Positions 50,101-59,356 are shown, numbered from the stretch's first letter. The stretch is DNA of 64,000 nt from Xanthobacteraceae bacterium (GCA_019635585.1 JAHBZE010000001.1:1550001-1614000), one strand, 5' to 3'. The notes: a model not told the origin generated them from the letters alone. Made by a program: numbers and translations.

Positions 50101-50585
50101 CGCTGCCCGAACTACCCGCGAGCGAACGCGAGACGGCTGCATTTCGTTATTTGAAACAGGCCGCGCCCGAACTCGCGGAAGCATCGCAAGCCGCACTCGC
50201 GGCGGAGGCGCTGCGCGTGATCGCGGATCCCGCCTGCTCGAAGTTGTTCGGTCCCGGCAGCCGCGCCGAGCCGGAGCTGATCGCGCTGATCGAAGACGTG
50301 GAAATTTCCGCGCGCCTCGACCGGATCGTGGTCGAGGGCGACGAAGTGATATTCGCCGACTTCAAGTCCGACGCCGCGGTGCCAGCTTCGGAGGCCGCGA
50401 TCCCGTCTCATTATGTGACGCAGCTTGCGGCCTATCGCGCGGCACTTCTGAAAACCTATCCAGGCAAGCGTATCCGTGCGCTGCTCGTTTTTACCTTTGG
50501 CCCTCGCATCTTTGAAATCCCTGAGGAATCGCTCGAATCCGCCTGGCGCGGGCGCAAAACGCAAGGCAGCCCGGCGTTCGCCTAA
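47127..50585 (+). CDS. addA: Double-strand break repair helicase AddA
   Basis: UvrD-type 3'-5' helicase with a nuclease domain, acting with AddB. 1152 residues: Walker A SANAGSGKTTVLVRRVIRLLL, CLTYTKAAAAHMANKV, QTIHAFCDRVL, Walker B ILVDEAQDTSPAQW, FAVGDEKQSIFSFQGA, LSYRST, VRVMTVHGVKGLEAPVVIL and LLYVALTRAADALVVCG; then a RecB-like nuclease (ISARLDRIVVEGDEVIFADFKSD). ATG 47127 sits in the addB stop, so the subunits are translated coupled. Confidence 0.96.
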   Translation: MNERTQSSPQAQASDPRSSAWVSANAGSGKTTVLVRRVIRLLLDGVPPGRILCLTYTKAAAAHMANKVLETLSAWVRLDDDALDQAISEIEPGKPDAARRAAARRLFAAALETPGGLKVQTIHAFCDRVLHMFPVEADAPAGFDVLDELGESDLLEAARLDVLLEAGREPASALGRALAHCIEISGDDTIEKVIAEAVRERGHLHAFDYDTARTAMLSALGLEADDTHETISSAILSGGTLPAAEWQATALSLQAFGGNAAKTGAALLQVASAQDAERLDAYLSVFFTAKGEPKADGSFGAKGDLEKIAAVRDWLFEERERLVPLLQKLRAATECDRSCALLTLAASVFRRYETLKRQRGVLDFADLVSRTVELLERESSAWVHYKLDGGIDHILVDEAQDTSPAQWRIVAKLAEEFFAGKGASERNRTIFAVGDEKQSIFSFQGADPQRFAEMRNHFAGLIGATGATLEQPRLRLSYRSTTIVLGAVDKVFEKEDARKGLSAQDTQGPLHEAVRRNAPGMVEIWKPVKARNEAGEDEGWDKPFDTAREASAPVQLAQQIAKAIRHWTGGGLSIGDRKNGEMPRAVTPGDIIILVQSRGALFDAILRTLKKENIPVAGADRLRLTENIAVMDLIALGDALLLSEDDLALACVLKSPLFHFSDDDLFALCHGRSDTLWQSLAASSEPRYADAAHVLSRWQELAAHLRPFDFYSRVLGRDGGRKKVIARLGAEAADALDEFLAAALSYESYETPSLHGFLSFLRRADAEIKRDLEAEGNAVRVMTVHGVKGLEAPVVILADTTSLPHASKDPKVVPVARDNAPEGSLPALIWAMRKEDSSAKLNGARDKARDLRLQEYRRLLYVALTRAADALVVCGYLNKKQNEPEEGSWYNLVDSALAKDTAQITEHEVDYSAEKILRWGTPAFDTVAASDATPPQTAPELPDWLRAAWVRIGDERKRLRPSLTTRRAHASEATEGKGGRTRGILLHRLLQSLPELPASERETAAFRYLKQAAPELAEASQAALAAEALRVIADPACSKLFGPGSRAEPELIALIEDVEISARLDRIVVEGDEVIFADFKSDAAVPASEAAIPSHYVTQLAAYRAALLKTYPGKRIRALLVFTFGPRIFEIPEESLESAWRGRKTQGSPAFA

Positions 50586-50669
50586 TCGTGTCTTGACCCT
50601 GCCGCATGGCAAACCTACCTATGCGCGAGAAACGCCTTTCTCCGATTCCATCCTTCCAAGAGGTCCGTC

Positions 50670-50987
50670 ATGGTCGACAAAGTTTCCGACGCTTCCTTCG
50701 ATAACGACGTGCTCAAGTCCAAGGAGCCCGTGCTGGTCGACTTCTGGGCAGAATGGTGCGGACCCTGCCGGCAGATCGCGCCGGCGCTCGAGGAAATCGC
50801 AGGCGCCAACGGCGGCAAGGTCAAGATCGTGAAGCTCAACGTCGACGAGAACCCGAACGTCGCGTCGAAGTATGGCATCATGTCGATCCCGACGCTGATG
50901 ATCTTCAAGAACGGCGAGATGGCCTCGCGCCTGATCGGCGCCTATCCCAAGGCGAAGATCGAACAGTGGATCGACACCACCGTTTAA
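50670..50987 (+). CDS. trxA: Thioredoxin 1
   Basis: General disulfide reductase. 105 residues, thioredoxin fold with active site AEWCGPCRQIAPAL (Cys30, Cys33), KLNVDENPNVASKYGIMSIPTLMIFKNGE (cis-Pro) and C-terminal QWIDTTV. AGAGG lies before the ATG. addA-trxA adjacency is typical of Alphaproteobacteria. Ends in a shared terminator with folC. Confidence 0.98.
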   Translation: MVDKVSDASFDNDVLKSKEPVLVDFWAEWCGPCRQIAPALEEIAGANGGKVKIVKLNVDENPNVASKYGIMSIPTLMIFKNGEMASRLIGAYPKAKIEQWIDTTV

Positions 50988-51011
50988 GTTCTCTCGAATG
51001 GAAAAATGCAG

Positions 51012-51038
51012 ACGCCGCCCCTAACCGGGCGGCGTTTC
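51012..51038. terminator. Bidirectional terminator between trxA and folC
   Basis: ACGCCGCCC, loop CTAACC, GGGCGGCGT followed by TTCGTTT: a 9-bp stem. The folC stop codon (51021-51023) falls in the loop, so folC coding sequence overlaps the distal arm. Confidence 0.82.
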
Positions 51039-52346
51039 GTTTGCGGCAAGCACTTCACCCGCGAGATAAAGCGAGCCGGTAATCAGGACGCGCGGCGGCG
51101 CGGACAAGTTCAACTCGTTCACGCGGTCGAGCGCGTCGAGAAATCCACTCGCCGCTTCCGCCTCGATTCCGGCGGCATGGGCCGCGGCAACGATCTCGGA
51201 AGACGGGCGCGACGCCTCGCCCGGCGGCGACACGCCGAAAACATGGCGTGCGATGCCGGAAAAGCGCGAAAGAAAATCGTCGGCGCTTTTCGTGTTCAGC
51301 ATGCCGGTAATCAACACCAGCGGGCGCGGTACACGCTCTTCCATCTCGCCGACCGCGGCCGCAACAGCGTCCGCGCCGGCCGCGTTGTGCCCGCCATCGA
51401 GCCAAAGCTCGGAGCCCGCAGGCAGTCTTGCCGCGAGCTTGCCGCCGGAAAGGTTCTGCATGCGCGCAGGCCAGTCGGCCTTCTGCAGGCCCGCTTCGAT
51501 TGCGCTCACCGGAATAGCGAGCGACGGAATCGCGCGCAGCGTCGCGACCGCGGTACCCGCGTTTTCGATCTGGTGACGGCCAAAGAGGCGCGGGCGCGGA
51601 AGGTCCAAGAGCCCGTTCTCGTCGGAATAGACGAGCCGCCCGCCTTCTTCATGCGCGTGCCATTGCTCGCCGGAGATAAAGAGCGGCGCTCCGGCCTTTC
51701 GCGCGGCGCGCTCCAGCACGAGAAGCGCCTCGCCGCTTTGTTGTGCGATCACCGCGGGCGAGCCGCGCTTGAAGATGCCCGCCTTCTCAGCCGCGATTTT
51801 TTCGATCGAGGGGCCGAGATATTCAACGTGATCGATCGAGACCGGCGTGATTACGGTCGCAAGCGGATGCTCGACCACGTTCGTTGCATCCAGCCGGCCG
51901 CCAAGACCTACCTCGAGCAGCAGCACATCGGCCACATGGCGCGAAAACAGAAGCAGCGCCGCCGCGGTCGTGATCTCGAAAAAAGTGATCTCGCCGCCTG
52001 CGTTGGCGCGCTCGGTTTCCTCGAGGCTCGCTGCAAGCGCGTCATCGCTCACAATCTTTCCGCCGAGCCTTATGCGCTCGTTGAAACGCACGAGATGGGG
52101 CGAGGTATAGACATGCGTGGTTTTGCCCGCGGCCTCGATCATCGCGCGCAGGAAGGCGACGGTAGAACCCTTGCCGTTGGTACCGCCGACATGGATGACC
52201 GGCGGCAGTTTCTGTTCCGGATTGCCGAGCGCGGCAAGCAGCCGGTTCAGGCGTCCAAGCGAAAGGTCAATCCGTTTCGGGTGAAGCGCGCCGAGCCTTG
52301 CAAGTACCTTGTCGGCGGAAGACTCCGGCGGCGACGTGCCGCTCAA
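51021..52346 (-). CDS. folC: Dihydrofolate/folylpolyglutamate synthase FolC
   Basis: ATP-dependent addition of glutamate to dihydropteroate and folates. 441 residues with VIHVGGTNGKGSTVAFLRAMIEAAGKTTHVYTSPHLVRFNERI (Mur-ligase P-loop), EVGLGGRLDATNVVEHP, SIDHVEYLG and ELWLDGGHNAAGADA. Starts at TTG 52346, 1 nt after the accD stop. Downstream end of the trpF-trpB-X-trpA-accD-folC group, a common alphaproteobacterial order. Confidence 0.96.
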   Translation of the reverse strand: MSGTSPPESSADKVLARLGALHPKRIDLSLGRLNRLLAALGNPEQKLPPVIHVGGTNGKGSTVAFLRAMIEAAGKTTHVYTSPHLVRFNERIRLGGKIVSDDALAASLEETERANAGGEITFFEITTAAALLLFSRHVADVLLLEVGLGGRLDATNVVEHPLATVITPVSIDHVEYLGPSIEKIAAEKAGIFKRGSPAVIAQQSGEALLVLERAARKAGAPLFISGEQWHAHEEGGRLVYSDENGLLDLPRPRLFGRHQIENAGTAVATLRAIPSLAIPVSAIEAGLQKADWPARMQNLSGGKLAARLPAGSELWLDGGHNAAGADAVAAAVGEMEERVPRPLVLITGMLNTKSADDFLSRFSGIARHVFGVSPPGEASRPSSEIVAAAHAAGIEAEAASGFLDALDRVNELNLSAPPRVLITGSLYLAGEVLAANETPPG

Positions 52347-52347
52347 T

Positions 52348-53235
52348 TCATGCCCTCGCAGGCGCGACGAGCGCCGGAGGCTCGGCGGCGGGCACCTTCG
52401 TCATCAGGCGACAGAGGCGCGCCAAGGTTTTGCGCATCTCGTGGCGATGCACGACGATGTCGACCATGCCGTGATCGCGCAGATATTCCGCGCGCTGGAA
52501 ACCGGCCGGCAATTTTTCGCGGATGGTCTGTTCGATCACGCGCGGGCCGGCGAAGCCAATCAGCGCACCGGGCTCCGCAATCTGCACGTCGCCGAGCATG
52601 GCATAAGACGCGGTAACGCCGCCCGTGGTCGGATTGGTCAGCACGACGATATAAGGCTTCTTCGCCATGCGCAGGCGCTGCACCGCGACCGTGGTGCGCG
52701 GCATCTGCATCAGCGAGAGAATACCTTCCTGCATGCGCGCGCCGCCGGAGGCGACAAAGAGAATGAACGGCGATTTCTTTTCGACCGCGGTCTCCAGACC
52801 CTTGATCACCGCCTCGCCCGCGGCCATGCCGAGCGAGCCGCCCATGAAATCGAAGTCCTGCACCGCGACCACGACCGGCACGCCTTCCAGCTTGCCATAG
52901 CCGAGTTTCACGGCATCCTGCGCGCCGGTCTTCGCGCGCGCATCTCTAATGCGATCTGCGTATTTTTTCTCGTCGCGGAATTTCAGCGGATCGGCGGCGA
53001 CGCCTGGCACCGCAATGTCGAGCCAGGTTTCGTTGTCGAAGGTCGATTTCATGCGCGCGGAAGCGCCCATGCGCATGTGATAATTCGAGCCGGGAATGAC
53101 CCACTGGTTCGCCTCCACATCCTTATGAAAGACGAGCTGGCCGGTCTCCGGACATTTGATCCAGAGATTCTCCGGCACCTCGCGGCGGCCGAGGAACGAG
53201 CGGATTTTCGGGCCTACGTTCGAGATCCAGTTCAT
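52348..53235 (-). CDS. accD: Acetyl-CoA carboxylase carboxyltransferase beta subunit
   Basis: Part of acetyl-CoA carboxylase, making malonyl-CoA for fatty acids. 295 residues with the crotonase-like carboxyltransferase fold ([74 protein letters not shown]). The N-terminal zinc ribbon has lost its ligands: WIKCPETG and [13 protein letters not shown] keep one of the four cysteines seen in E. coli. As I recall this is usual in Rhizobiales. A TATAAT -10 lies 31 nt upstream. Confidence 0.96.
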   Translation of the reverse strand: MNWISNVGPKIRSFLGRREVPENLWIKCPETGQLVFHKDVEANQWVIPGSNYHMRMGASARMKSTFDNETWLDIAVPGVAADPLKFRDEKKYADRIRDARAKTGAQDAVKLGYGKLEGVPVVVAVQDFDFMGGSLGMAAGEAVIKGLETAVEKKSPFILFVASGGARMQEGILSLMQMPRTTVAVQRLRMAKKPYIVVLTNPTTGGVTASYAMLGDVQIAEPGALIGFAGPRVIEQTIREKLPAGFQRAEYLRDHGMVDIVVHRHEMRKTLARLCRLMTKVPAAEPPALVAPARA

Positions 53236-53265
53236 GGCCGGTGCTCCGGGCGAATTTCAACTGAC

Positions 53266-53271
53266 ATTATA
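53266..53271 (-). promoter_or_regulatory. Consensus -10 hexamer upstream of accD
   Basis: TATAAT on the minus strand in the 65-nt gap between trpA and accD. No good -35 at 16-18 nt (TTTCGC lies ~20 nt up). Suggests that accD-folC can be transcribed separately from trp. Confidence 0.4.
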
Positions 53272-53300
53272 TAGGGTGCGGAAGGCGCCCGCGAAACCGC

Positions 53301-54146
53301 CTATTCGGCGGCCTTGCGGCGCGCGGAACGCACGCCTTCGGCGAGTGCCGCGACGAGATCGGTCACGGCTTTCACTGTTTTGCCGGTCGCGCGGCCTTTT
53401 TCGTCGAGGCTCGTGCGCACGGCTTCGACCAGCGCGGAACCGACGACGGCGGCATCGGCACCCATCGCGATCGAGCGCGCGTGCTCGGGCGTCTTGAGGC
53501 CGAAGCCAACCGCGATTGGCAAATTCGTATGCTTCTTGATACGCGCGACCGCGTCGATCACGTTTGAAGTCTGCGGCGTCGCCGCGCCCGATACGCCGGC
53601 GATGGAAACATAATAGACGAAGCCCGAAGTATTCTTCAGCACCGCGGGCAGGCGTTTGTCGTCGGTGGTCGGCGTCGCAAGACGAATGAAGTTGATGCCC
53701 GCCTTCATCGCGGGAAGGCAGAGTTCTTCGTCTTCTTCCGGCGGCAGATCGACCACGATCAAGCCATCGACGCCGGCTTCCTTAGCGTCTTTCAGAAACT
53801 TGTCGACGCCGTAGATATAGATCGGGTTGTAGTAGCCCATGAGCACGATCGGCGTCGTGTTGTCGCCTTTGCGAAACTCTCGAACCATGGCGAGCGTTTT
53901 TTTCAGCGACTGTCCCGCCGCCAGCGCGCGCAAGGAAGACGCCTGAATCGGCGGACCATCAGCCATCGCGTCAGTGAAGGGCACGCCCACTTCGATGATG
54001 TCGGCGCCGGCTTTGGGGAGCGCCTTCAAAATCGCAAGCGAAGTGTCGTAGTCCGGGTCGCCGCCAGTGATGAAGGTGACGAGGCCCGCGCGGCCTTCGC
54101 GGCCGAGCTCTTTATAACGGGCGTCGATGCGGGTGAGAGCGCTCAT
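53301..54146 (-). CDS. trpA: Tryptophan synthase alpha subunit
   Basis: Splits indole-3-glycerol phosphate to indole, passed to TrpB. 281 residues, TIM barrel with [12 protein letters not shown], catalytic Glu and Asp in [38 protein letters not shown] and the phosphate site [12 protein letters not shown]. The start overlaps the stop of the secreted-protein gene by 4 nt (ATGA). C-terminus is basic. Confidence 0.97.
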   Translation of the reverse strand: MSALTRIDARYKELGREGRAGLVTFITGGDPDYDTSLAILKALPKAGADIIEVGVPFTDAMADGPPIQASSLRALAAGQSLKKTLAMVREFRKGDNTTPIVLMGYYNPIYIYGVDKFLKDAKEAGVDGLIVVDLPPEEDEELCLPAMKAGINFIRLATPTTDDKRLPAVLKNTSGFVYYVSIAGVSGAATPQTSNVIDAVARIKKHTNLPIAVGFGLKTPEHARSIAMGADAAVVGSALVEAVRTSLDEKGRATGKTVKAVTDLVAALAEGVRSARRKAAE

Positions 54147-54649
54147 TTGGGCGGAATGGCCTTGATCAGGATTTCGCGCACGACCTTGTCGGGACAGCGC
54201 ATCGGATACGTCACCAGCGTCACTTTTTCCTTGGTGTCGCGGTCGATGAAACTCGTCGTAACTTTAAGATAAGTGCCGTCGCGCTCGAAAATATTCTCTT
54301 CGTTCAGCGCAAATTTGCGGCGGCCGTCGGTTTCGGTGCCGGTACAGGTCGAGGTCTGCTTTTCGGCGTTGAACGTGCAGGCACCGCTGGTATCGACCGA
54401 GAGCTTCTTCTTCATGCGCGCGATCGGCTGATTCAGTACGGTGAAGAAGCCGCCGTCGGCGAAATGCACCGAGAAGCCGGACTGGCAGAAGGCCTCGATG
54501 ATCGCAGGCGCGATCTTCTCGGTCGGATAGACCCATGCGCCTTCCTTGATCGGGTTCTCGGAGAAGCGCTCCTGCGCGTAGCCCGCAAGCGCACTACCCG
54601 CGACGAGCGCAGGCACGAGCAGGAATTTTGCGAAGTTGCGCGCAATCAT
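54143..54649 (-). CDS. Secreted protein of unknown function inside the trp operon
   Basis: 168 residues from ATG 54649. Signal peptide ([25 protein letters not shown], cleavage about residue 25), then a mature domain with four cysteines (55, 91, 102, 152), [27 protein letters not shown] in the middle and [15 protein letters not shown] near the end. I recognise no family. It overlaps trpB upstream (ATGA) and trpA downstream (ATGA), so it is translated with both although its product leaves the cytoplasm. An open frame to 54823 upstream is inside trpB and not credible. Confidence 0.88.
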   Translation of the reverse strand: MIARNFAKFLLVPALVAGSALAGYAQERFSENPIKEGAWVYPTEKIAPAIIEAFCQSGFSVHFADGGFFTVLNQPIARMKKKLSVDTSGACTFNAEKQTSTCTGTETDGRRKFALNEENIFERDGTYLKVTTSFIDRDTKEKVTLVTYPMRCPDKVVREILIKAIPPK

Positions 54650-55863
54650 GCCGACATCTTCTTGTTGAGGTAGCTTGCGACGGACGCGAGATCCTTGTCG
54701 CCGCGGCCCGACATATTCACGACGATAAGGTGATCCTTCGATTTCCCGCGCGCGAGCTGCTCGAGCTTCGCGAGTGCGTGCGACGGCTCGAGCGCGGGGA
54801 TGATGCCTTCCATGCGCGCGCAAAGCTGGAACGCGTCCAGCGCCTCGTCGTCGGTCGCGGAAAGATATTTCACGCGGCCGATTTCATGCAGCCAGGAATG
54901 CTCCGGCCCGATGCCGGGATAATCGAGACCGGCGGAAATCGAATGGGCTTCCTCGATCTGGCCGTCCTCGTTCATCAGGAGATAGGTGCGGTTGCCATGC
55001 AAGACGCCAGGGCGGCCGCCGGCGAGCGACGCCGCATGCTGCTTGTTCAGGCCGTGTCCGGCTGCCTCTACCCCGTAGATTTCGACGTCGCGATCATCGA
55101 GAAACGGATGAAACAGGCCCATCGCGTTCGAACCGCCGCCGATGCAGGCGACGAGCGCGTTCGGCAAGCGGCCTTCCATTTCCATGATCTGCGACTTCGT
55201 TTCGTCGCCGATTACGCACTGGAAATCGCGCACCATCGCGGGATAAGGATGCGGGCCCGCGACTGTGCCGATGCAATAGAAAGTATCGTGCACATTCGTG
55301 ACCCAGTCGCGCAGCGCCTCGTTCATCGCGTCTTTGAGCGTCTTCGAGCCGCTTTCCACGGGCCGCACTTCGGCGCCTAACGCGCGCATGCGAAGCACGT
55401 TCGGTTCCTGGCGCGCTACATCGACCGCGCCCATGAAGACCACGCATTGCAGGCCGAATTTCGCGCAGAGCGTCGCGGTGGCAACGCCGTGCATGCCGGC
55501 GCCGGTTTCGGCGATCACGCGCGGCTTCTTCATGCGTTTCGCCAGCATGATCTGGCCGAGCACGTTGTTCACCTTGTGCGCGCCAGTGTGGTTCAGGTCT
55601 TCGCGCTTGAAATAGATTTTCGCGCCGCCGAAGTGCTGCGTGAGACGCTCGGCGAAATAAAGCGGGCTCGGGCGGCCGACGAAATGCTTGAGATGGTAGT
55701 CCATCTCTTTCTTGAACGCCGGGTCCTTCTTCGCTTCCTCGTAGGCTTTCTCAAGATCGAGCACGAGCGGCATCAAGGTTTCGGCGACGAAGCGGCCGCC
55801 GAAAATGCCGAAATGCCCACTCTCATCCGGGCCCGTTCGTAGAGAATTAACGCGATCACTCAC
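54646..55863 (-). CDS. trpB: Tryptophan synthase beta subunit
   Basis: PLP enzyme condensing indole and serine to tryptophan. 405 residues with [33 protein letters not shown] (PLP Lys97), [32 protein letters not shown] and [24 protein letters not shown]. Starts at GTG 55863 overlapping the trpF stop (GTGA). Confidence 0.97.
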   Translation of the reverse strand: MSDRVNSLRTGPDESGHFGIFGGRFVAETLMPLVLDLEKAYEEAKKDPAFKKEMDYHLKHFVGRPSPLYFAERLTQHFGGAKIYFKREDLNHTGAHKVNNVLGQIMLAKRMKKPRVIAETGAGMHGVATATLCAKFGLQCVVFMGAVDVARQEPNVLRMRALGAEVRPVESGSKTLKDAMNEALRDWVTNVHDTFYCIGTVAGPHPYPAMVRDFQCVIGDETKSQIMEMEGRLPNALVACIGGGSNAMGLFHPFLDDRDVEIYGVEAAGHGLNKQHAASLAGGRPGVLHGNRTYLLMNEDGQIEEAHSISAGLDYPGIGPEHSWLHEIGRVKYLSATDDEALDAFQLCARMEGIIPALEPSHALAKLEQLARGKSKDHLIVVNMSGRGDKDLASVASYLNKKMSA

Positions 55864-56513
55864 GACGCGCGCTCCATAACTGCATTCCGCGCATTGCGGA
55901 CGAAAGCAAAAATCTTTTCGCGGTCTTTCACGCCCGGGGCGCTTTCGACGCCAGAGGAAACATCGACCGCATCGGGCCGCACGGTTTCGATCGCGGCTGC
56001 TACATTCTCCGGATTTATGCCGCCCGAAAGCATCACCGGCTTGCCGCGCTTCACGTTCGCGAGCAGCGACCAGTCGAACGTCCGGCCGTGCCCGCCAGGG
56101 CGGGTCGCATCCTTCGGCGCCTTGGCGTCGAACAAGATCCAGTCGGCAACTGCTTCATAGGAGGAGAGCGGCGCGAGATCGGAAGCATTAGCCACAGGAA
56201 TCGCCTTCATCACCGGCTTCTTGGTGCGGGCGCGCAACTCGGCGACGCGGGCCGTCGACTCGCTCCCGTGCAACTGGTGAAGATCGGGGGCGATACTCGT
56301 CTCGATCGCTTCGATCAGCGCGTCATCGGCATCGACCGAAAGTGCCACGACCTTGGCGCGGCCCCGGGCGCGGGCCGCGAGTTTTTCGGCGTCGCCGGGC
56401 GTCACATTGCGCGGGCTTGGCGGGAAAAAGACGAGCCCGACCATGTCCGCGCCCGCTTCCAGCGCGGCCTCCATCGCTGCCAAGTCCTTGATCCCGCAGA
56501 TTTTGACGATCAT
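55860..56513 (-). CDS. trpF: Phosphoribosylanthranilate isomerase
   Basis: Amadori rearrangement of phosphoribosylanthranilate in tryptophan synthesis. 217 residues, TIM barrel: [10 protein letters not shown] (catalytic Cys), [45 protein letters not shown] and [18 protein letters not shown] 56513 fixed by the N-terminal strand; the frame extends upstream without homology. First gene of the trp cluster here, with no trpC or trpD nearby. Confidence 0.96.
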   Translation of the reverse strand: MIVKICGIKDLAAMEAALEAGADMVGLVFFPPSPRNVTPGDAEKLAARARGRAKVVALSVDADDALIEAIETSIAPDLHQLHGSESTARVAELRARTKKPVMKAIPVANASDLAPLSSYEAVADWILFDAKAPKDATRPGGHGRTFDWSLLANVKRGKPVMLSGGINPENVAAAIETVRPDAVDVSSGVESAPGVKDREKIFAFVRNARNAVMERAS

Positions 56514-56568
56514 GCCGCTTCCGATGGCATGACCCGCCGGTCCTGTCCACTTGGCCGGGCCGGGCGCC

Positions 56569-57528
56569 TTATGCGCGCTTTTTCCAGACCAGCATGGCCG
56601 CAGCGAGGTCTTCAAGCGCCGCGCCAACCGACTTGAAGAGCGTGATTTCATCCCGCGTTCCCCGGCCCTTGGCCCGGCCCCGGCAGAGGTCGAAGAGGTC
56701 GGCGACGACGTCGCTTTCTTTGATAATTCCGGCGGTCATCGGGATCACGAGATCGCCCGCCTCCTTTAGCGCACCGCGGCGGGTGTCGACATAGATGCGG
56801 GAGCGCAAGATCGCGGCGTCGTCGGCCTCGCGCGCGTTGGGGCGGAAGGCGCCGACCAGATCGGCGTGCGCGCCCGCCTTCAGCCAGCCGCCGGAAAAGA
56901 CCGGGGTTTTCGAGAGCGTGATGCAGGTGACGATGTCGGCCTCGCGTGCCGCCTGCTCCAGATCGCGCACAACTTCGACATCGAGCGCCTCGCCAGCGAG
57001 TTTCTCTGCAAGCGCCTCGGCGCGTTTCGGAGTCCGATTCCAGATCGAAACCTTCCGGATCGGGCGTACCGCCGCATGCGCACGGGCAAGATACGGCGCA
57101 AGCGCACCTGCGCCAATCAGAAGAAGATGTGAGGCGTCCTCGCGCACAAGATATTCCGCCGCGAGCGCGGACGCTGCCGCCGTGCGCCACAAAGTCAGGC
57201 GATGTCCGTCGAGGGCGGCAAGCGGTTCGCCGGTGTCGCCCGACATCAGGAGATAAGTCCCGGCGACCGAGCCAATACCCCTGGCGAGATTGCCCGGATA
57301 AACGGTCACGACTTTGGCGCCAAGAAAGCTGCCTTCCTTCTCTTTGGTCCAGGCTGGCATCAGCAAAAGCGCGGCTTCGCCGTCGTCGCGCGCGATCGCA
57401 TGGTGATGCCGGAGCGGCGTTTCGATATCCGCCTTAAAGGCCGCGCGCAGCGCCTCGATCAGCGACGGAAAGTCGAGGGTCGCATCGATTTCATCGACAG
57501 AAATGAATGGAAGCGGGCCTCGCGGCAT
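56569..57528 (-). CDS. Ornithine cyclodeaminase/mu-crystallin family dehydrogenase
   Basis: 319 residues. NAD(P)-binding Rossmann domain (HLLLIGAGALAPYLARAHAAV, VSIWNRTPKRAEALAEKL) and family features GAKVVTVYPGN, LAALDGHRLTLWRTAAASALAAEYL and DLVGAFRPNAREAD. Members range from ornithine cyclodeaminase to alanine, ketimine and other imino-acid dehydrogenases; the substrate is not clear. Its start overlaps the lapA stop by one base (TAATG). Confidence 0.88.
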   Translation of the reverse strand: MPRGPLPFISVDEIDATLDFPSLIEALRAAFKADIETPLRHHHAIARDDGEAALLLMPAWTKEKEGSFLGAKVVTVYPGNLARGIGSVAGTYLLMSGDTGEPLAALDGHRLTLWRTAAASALAAEYLVREDASHLLLIGAGALAPYLARAHAAVRPIRKVSIWNRTPKRAEALAEKLAGEALDVEVVRDLEQAAREADIVTCITLSKTPVFSGGWLKAGAHADLVGAFRPNAREADDAAILRSRIYVDTRRGALKEAGDLVIPMTAGIIKESDVVADLFDLCRGRAKGRGTRDEITLFKSVGAALEDLAAAMLVWKKRA

Positions 57529-57881
57529 TACTGGCGGAGCGCGATCTCGCGCGAAGGCGTTTCCGCCTCCCGCTCCCGCGCTGGAACCGAGCGGAAGAAG
57601 GCTTCGTTTTCCGCCGAGAGTTTCTCCGCCGCGCGCTCGGCGCGTCTCGCGCGATAGCGCCAGCGCATCCGGCCGATGCCGGCGGCGACGCCGCCAATCA
57701 CGACACCGAGCACGACCGCCAAGAGCAGCGCAACGAACAAAGGAACGGTCACGGAGAACGCAGGCGCCTCGCGCGAGAATGGATCGAGCGAGAGGGTCAC
57801 CGGCGCGCGGTTTGCGACCGCGAGCAGCACGAGAAGGATCGCGAGTGGAACGAGGATCAGCCAGCGCAGAAGCTTTCGCAT
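57528..57881 (-). CDS. LapA-domain (DUF1049) membrane protein
   Basis: 117 residues, two membrane helices (LLRWLILVPLAILLVLLAVANR and FSVTVPLFVALLLAVVLGVVIGGVAAGI) with the LapA signature NRAPVTLSLDPF between them, then a cytoplasmic basic coiled-coil tail (RYRARRAERAAEKLSAENEAF). The family is tied to lipopolysaccharide assembly in E. coli (LapA/YciS). ihfB lies 38 bp upstream, the order ihfB-lapA being common in Proteobacteria. Confidence 0.88.
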   Translation of the reverse strand: MRKLLRWLILVPLAILLVLLAVANRAPVTLSLDPFSREAPAFSVTVPLFVALLLAVVLGVVIGGVAAGIGRMRWRYRARRAERAAEKLSAENEAFFRSVPAREREAETPSREIALRQ

Positions 57882-57919
57882 TCAGGCGGCTCCGGAACTT
57901 TGCAGCGGAAAATACAATT

Positions 57920-58219
57920 CTACTTCGTCGGCGCCGCGTGCGGCTTGTTCAGGCGGTCGCGCATTTCCTTGCCGGTCTTGAAGTAAGGCACGACCTTTTC
58001 CTGCACTTTCACCTGCGCGCCGGTGCGCGGATTGCGGCCGAGCCGTGCCGGACGGTTCTTCACCGAGAAGGCGCCGAAGCCGCGCAATTCCACCCGGTCG
58101 CCGCGCGCGAGCGCCAGCGTGATCTCGTCCAAAATGGCATCGACGATGTTTTCGACGTCGCGCTGATAAAGATGCGGGTTCGCCGTTGCGATCCGTTGCA
58201 CGAGTTCAGATTTGATCAT
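57920..58219 (-). CDS. ihfB: Integration host factor beta subunit
   Basis: DNA-bending protein. 99 residues from ATG 58219 ([33 protein letters not shown]), with [24 protein letters not shown] including the intercalating proline arm and [16 protein letters not shown]. The FK(T)GK ending and RDVENIV are beta-subunit features. TTG 58225 is an alternative start. Upstream lies the sppA terminator. Confidence 0.95.
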   Translation of the reverse strand: MIKSELVQRIATANPHLYQRDVENIVDAILDEITLALARGDRVELRGFGAFSVKNRPARLGRNPRTGAQVKVQEKVVPYFKTGKEMRDRLNKPHAAPTK

Positions 58220-58259
58220 CGACAAGGTTTGGGTCCGCCGCTGAAGAACTTTAAGGGTT

Positions 58260-58298
58260 CAAAAAATCGCTCGACGAAAAAGCGAAAAGCCGAGCGAT
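58260..58298 (-). terminator. Intrinsic terminator of sppA
   Basis: On the minus strand ATCGCTCG, a 17-nt T-rich loop, CGAGCGAT, then TTTTT: 8-bp perfect arms and T-run, 20 nt after the sppA stop. Confidence 0.75.
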
Positions 58299-58318
58299 CA
58301 AAATAGGTTGCGCAGCTA

Positions 58319-59293
58319 TCAATTACGCAGTTGAGGGTGCCAGAGCGCCAAAAGCCCGTCAAGCTGCGAACTCGCTGCGGCGCGCAATAGCGAGTCGTTC
58401 GAGAGCGCGGCGGCGAGGTTCGAGAATCCGGCATAATCGAAGAACGGCGCGAGTGCGCTGAGCCAGCGGAACTCGGAGCCAATGCTCTTGCCCTTCCAGT
58501 CGCGCGTCGTCAGATCGGCCGGCACGTTCTTGTTTTTCGCGAGCCACGCGCGCGCGGCTTTCTCGTCACCGATCTCGTCAATCAGTCTTAGCGGCAATCC
58601 TTGCGCCGCGGTGAACACGCGGCCGTCGGAAACTTTCGCAAGCGTTGCCGCATCCATCGCGCGGCGCTCTTTCACGAGATCCTTGAACCAGCCGTAGCTG
58701 TCGGCGACCAGCGACGCGACCGCGGCCTTCGCTTCCGGCGAGGTCGGTTCTAACCCGTTCGGCGAAGCCTTCAGCGGCGACGACTTGATGCTCTCCACAT
58801 CGACACCGATCTTCTGCAGAAGCTGGTGGAAATTCGGATACTGGAAGATGACGCCGATCGAGCCGACGATGGCACTTCTGGGCGCGAAGATGCGCTCGGT
58901 GCCGATCGCCGCGATATAGGCGCCGGATGCCGCCGAACCTTCGACCACCGCGATCACCGGCTTCTTCTCGTTGAGCTTGCGGAGCGCATTATAGAGTTGC
59001 TCGGAGCCGGTGACGGTCCCGCCGGGACTGTCGATGATAATAAGCACGGCCTTCGCACCGGATTTCGCGATTTCCTCGAGCATCTCGACGCGCTGCTTGT
59101 CGTTGCGGATCAAGCCGCCGATCGTCACGCGCGCGACATGCGCGGTCGATTTCTCGATGTAGCGCGCGCCACCCGCGCCTGCGATCAATCCGGCGAGCGC
59201 AACCAGCACCGCCACCACGGCGAAGACACGCCAGAAGGTTACCCTGCGCCGCAGGCGGCGGCGGTCGATTGCCTGATCCACATCGAGCGACAT
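58319..59293 (-). CDS. sppA: Signal peptide peptidase SppA
   Basis: Membrane-anchored serine protease (ClpP/crotonase fold) that degrades cleaved signal peptides. 324 residues, the short form: membrane anchor (VFAVVAVLVALAGLIAGAGG, ~23-42), IDSPGGTVTGSEQLYNAL, nucleophile Ser123 (GSAASGAYIAA), VGSIGVIFQYPN and Lys175 (SSPLKASPN). Located between rpsA and ihfB, a common alphaproteobacterial order, with terminators on both sides. Confidence 0.95.
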   Translation of the reverse strand: MSLDVDQAIDRRRLRRRVTFWRVFAVVAVLVALAGLIAGAGGARYIEKSTAHVARVTIGGLIRNDKQRVEMLEEIAKSGAKAVLIIIDSPGGTVTGSEQLYNALRKLNEKKPVIAVVEGSAASGAYIAAIGTERIFAPRSAIVGSIGVIFQYPNFHQLLQKIGVDVESIKSSPLKASPNGLEPTSPEAKAAVASLVADSYGWFKDLVKERRAMDAATLAKVSDGRVFTAAQGLPLRLIDEIGDEKAARAWLAKNKNVPADLTTRDWKGKSIGSEFRWLSALAPFFDYAGFSNLAAALSNDSLLRAAASSQLDGLLALWHPQLRN

Positions 59294-59356
59294 TTCGCGT
59301 TCTCCGTTCCAAGCCGGTGCGGGATCTATGCCCCGCGATTCAGTTCGAAGCCACTC

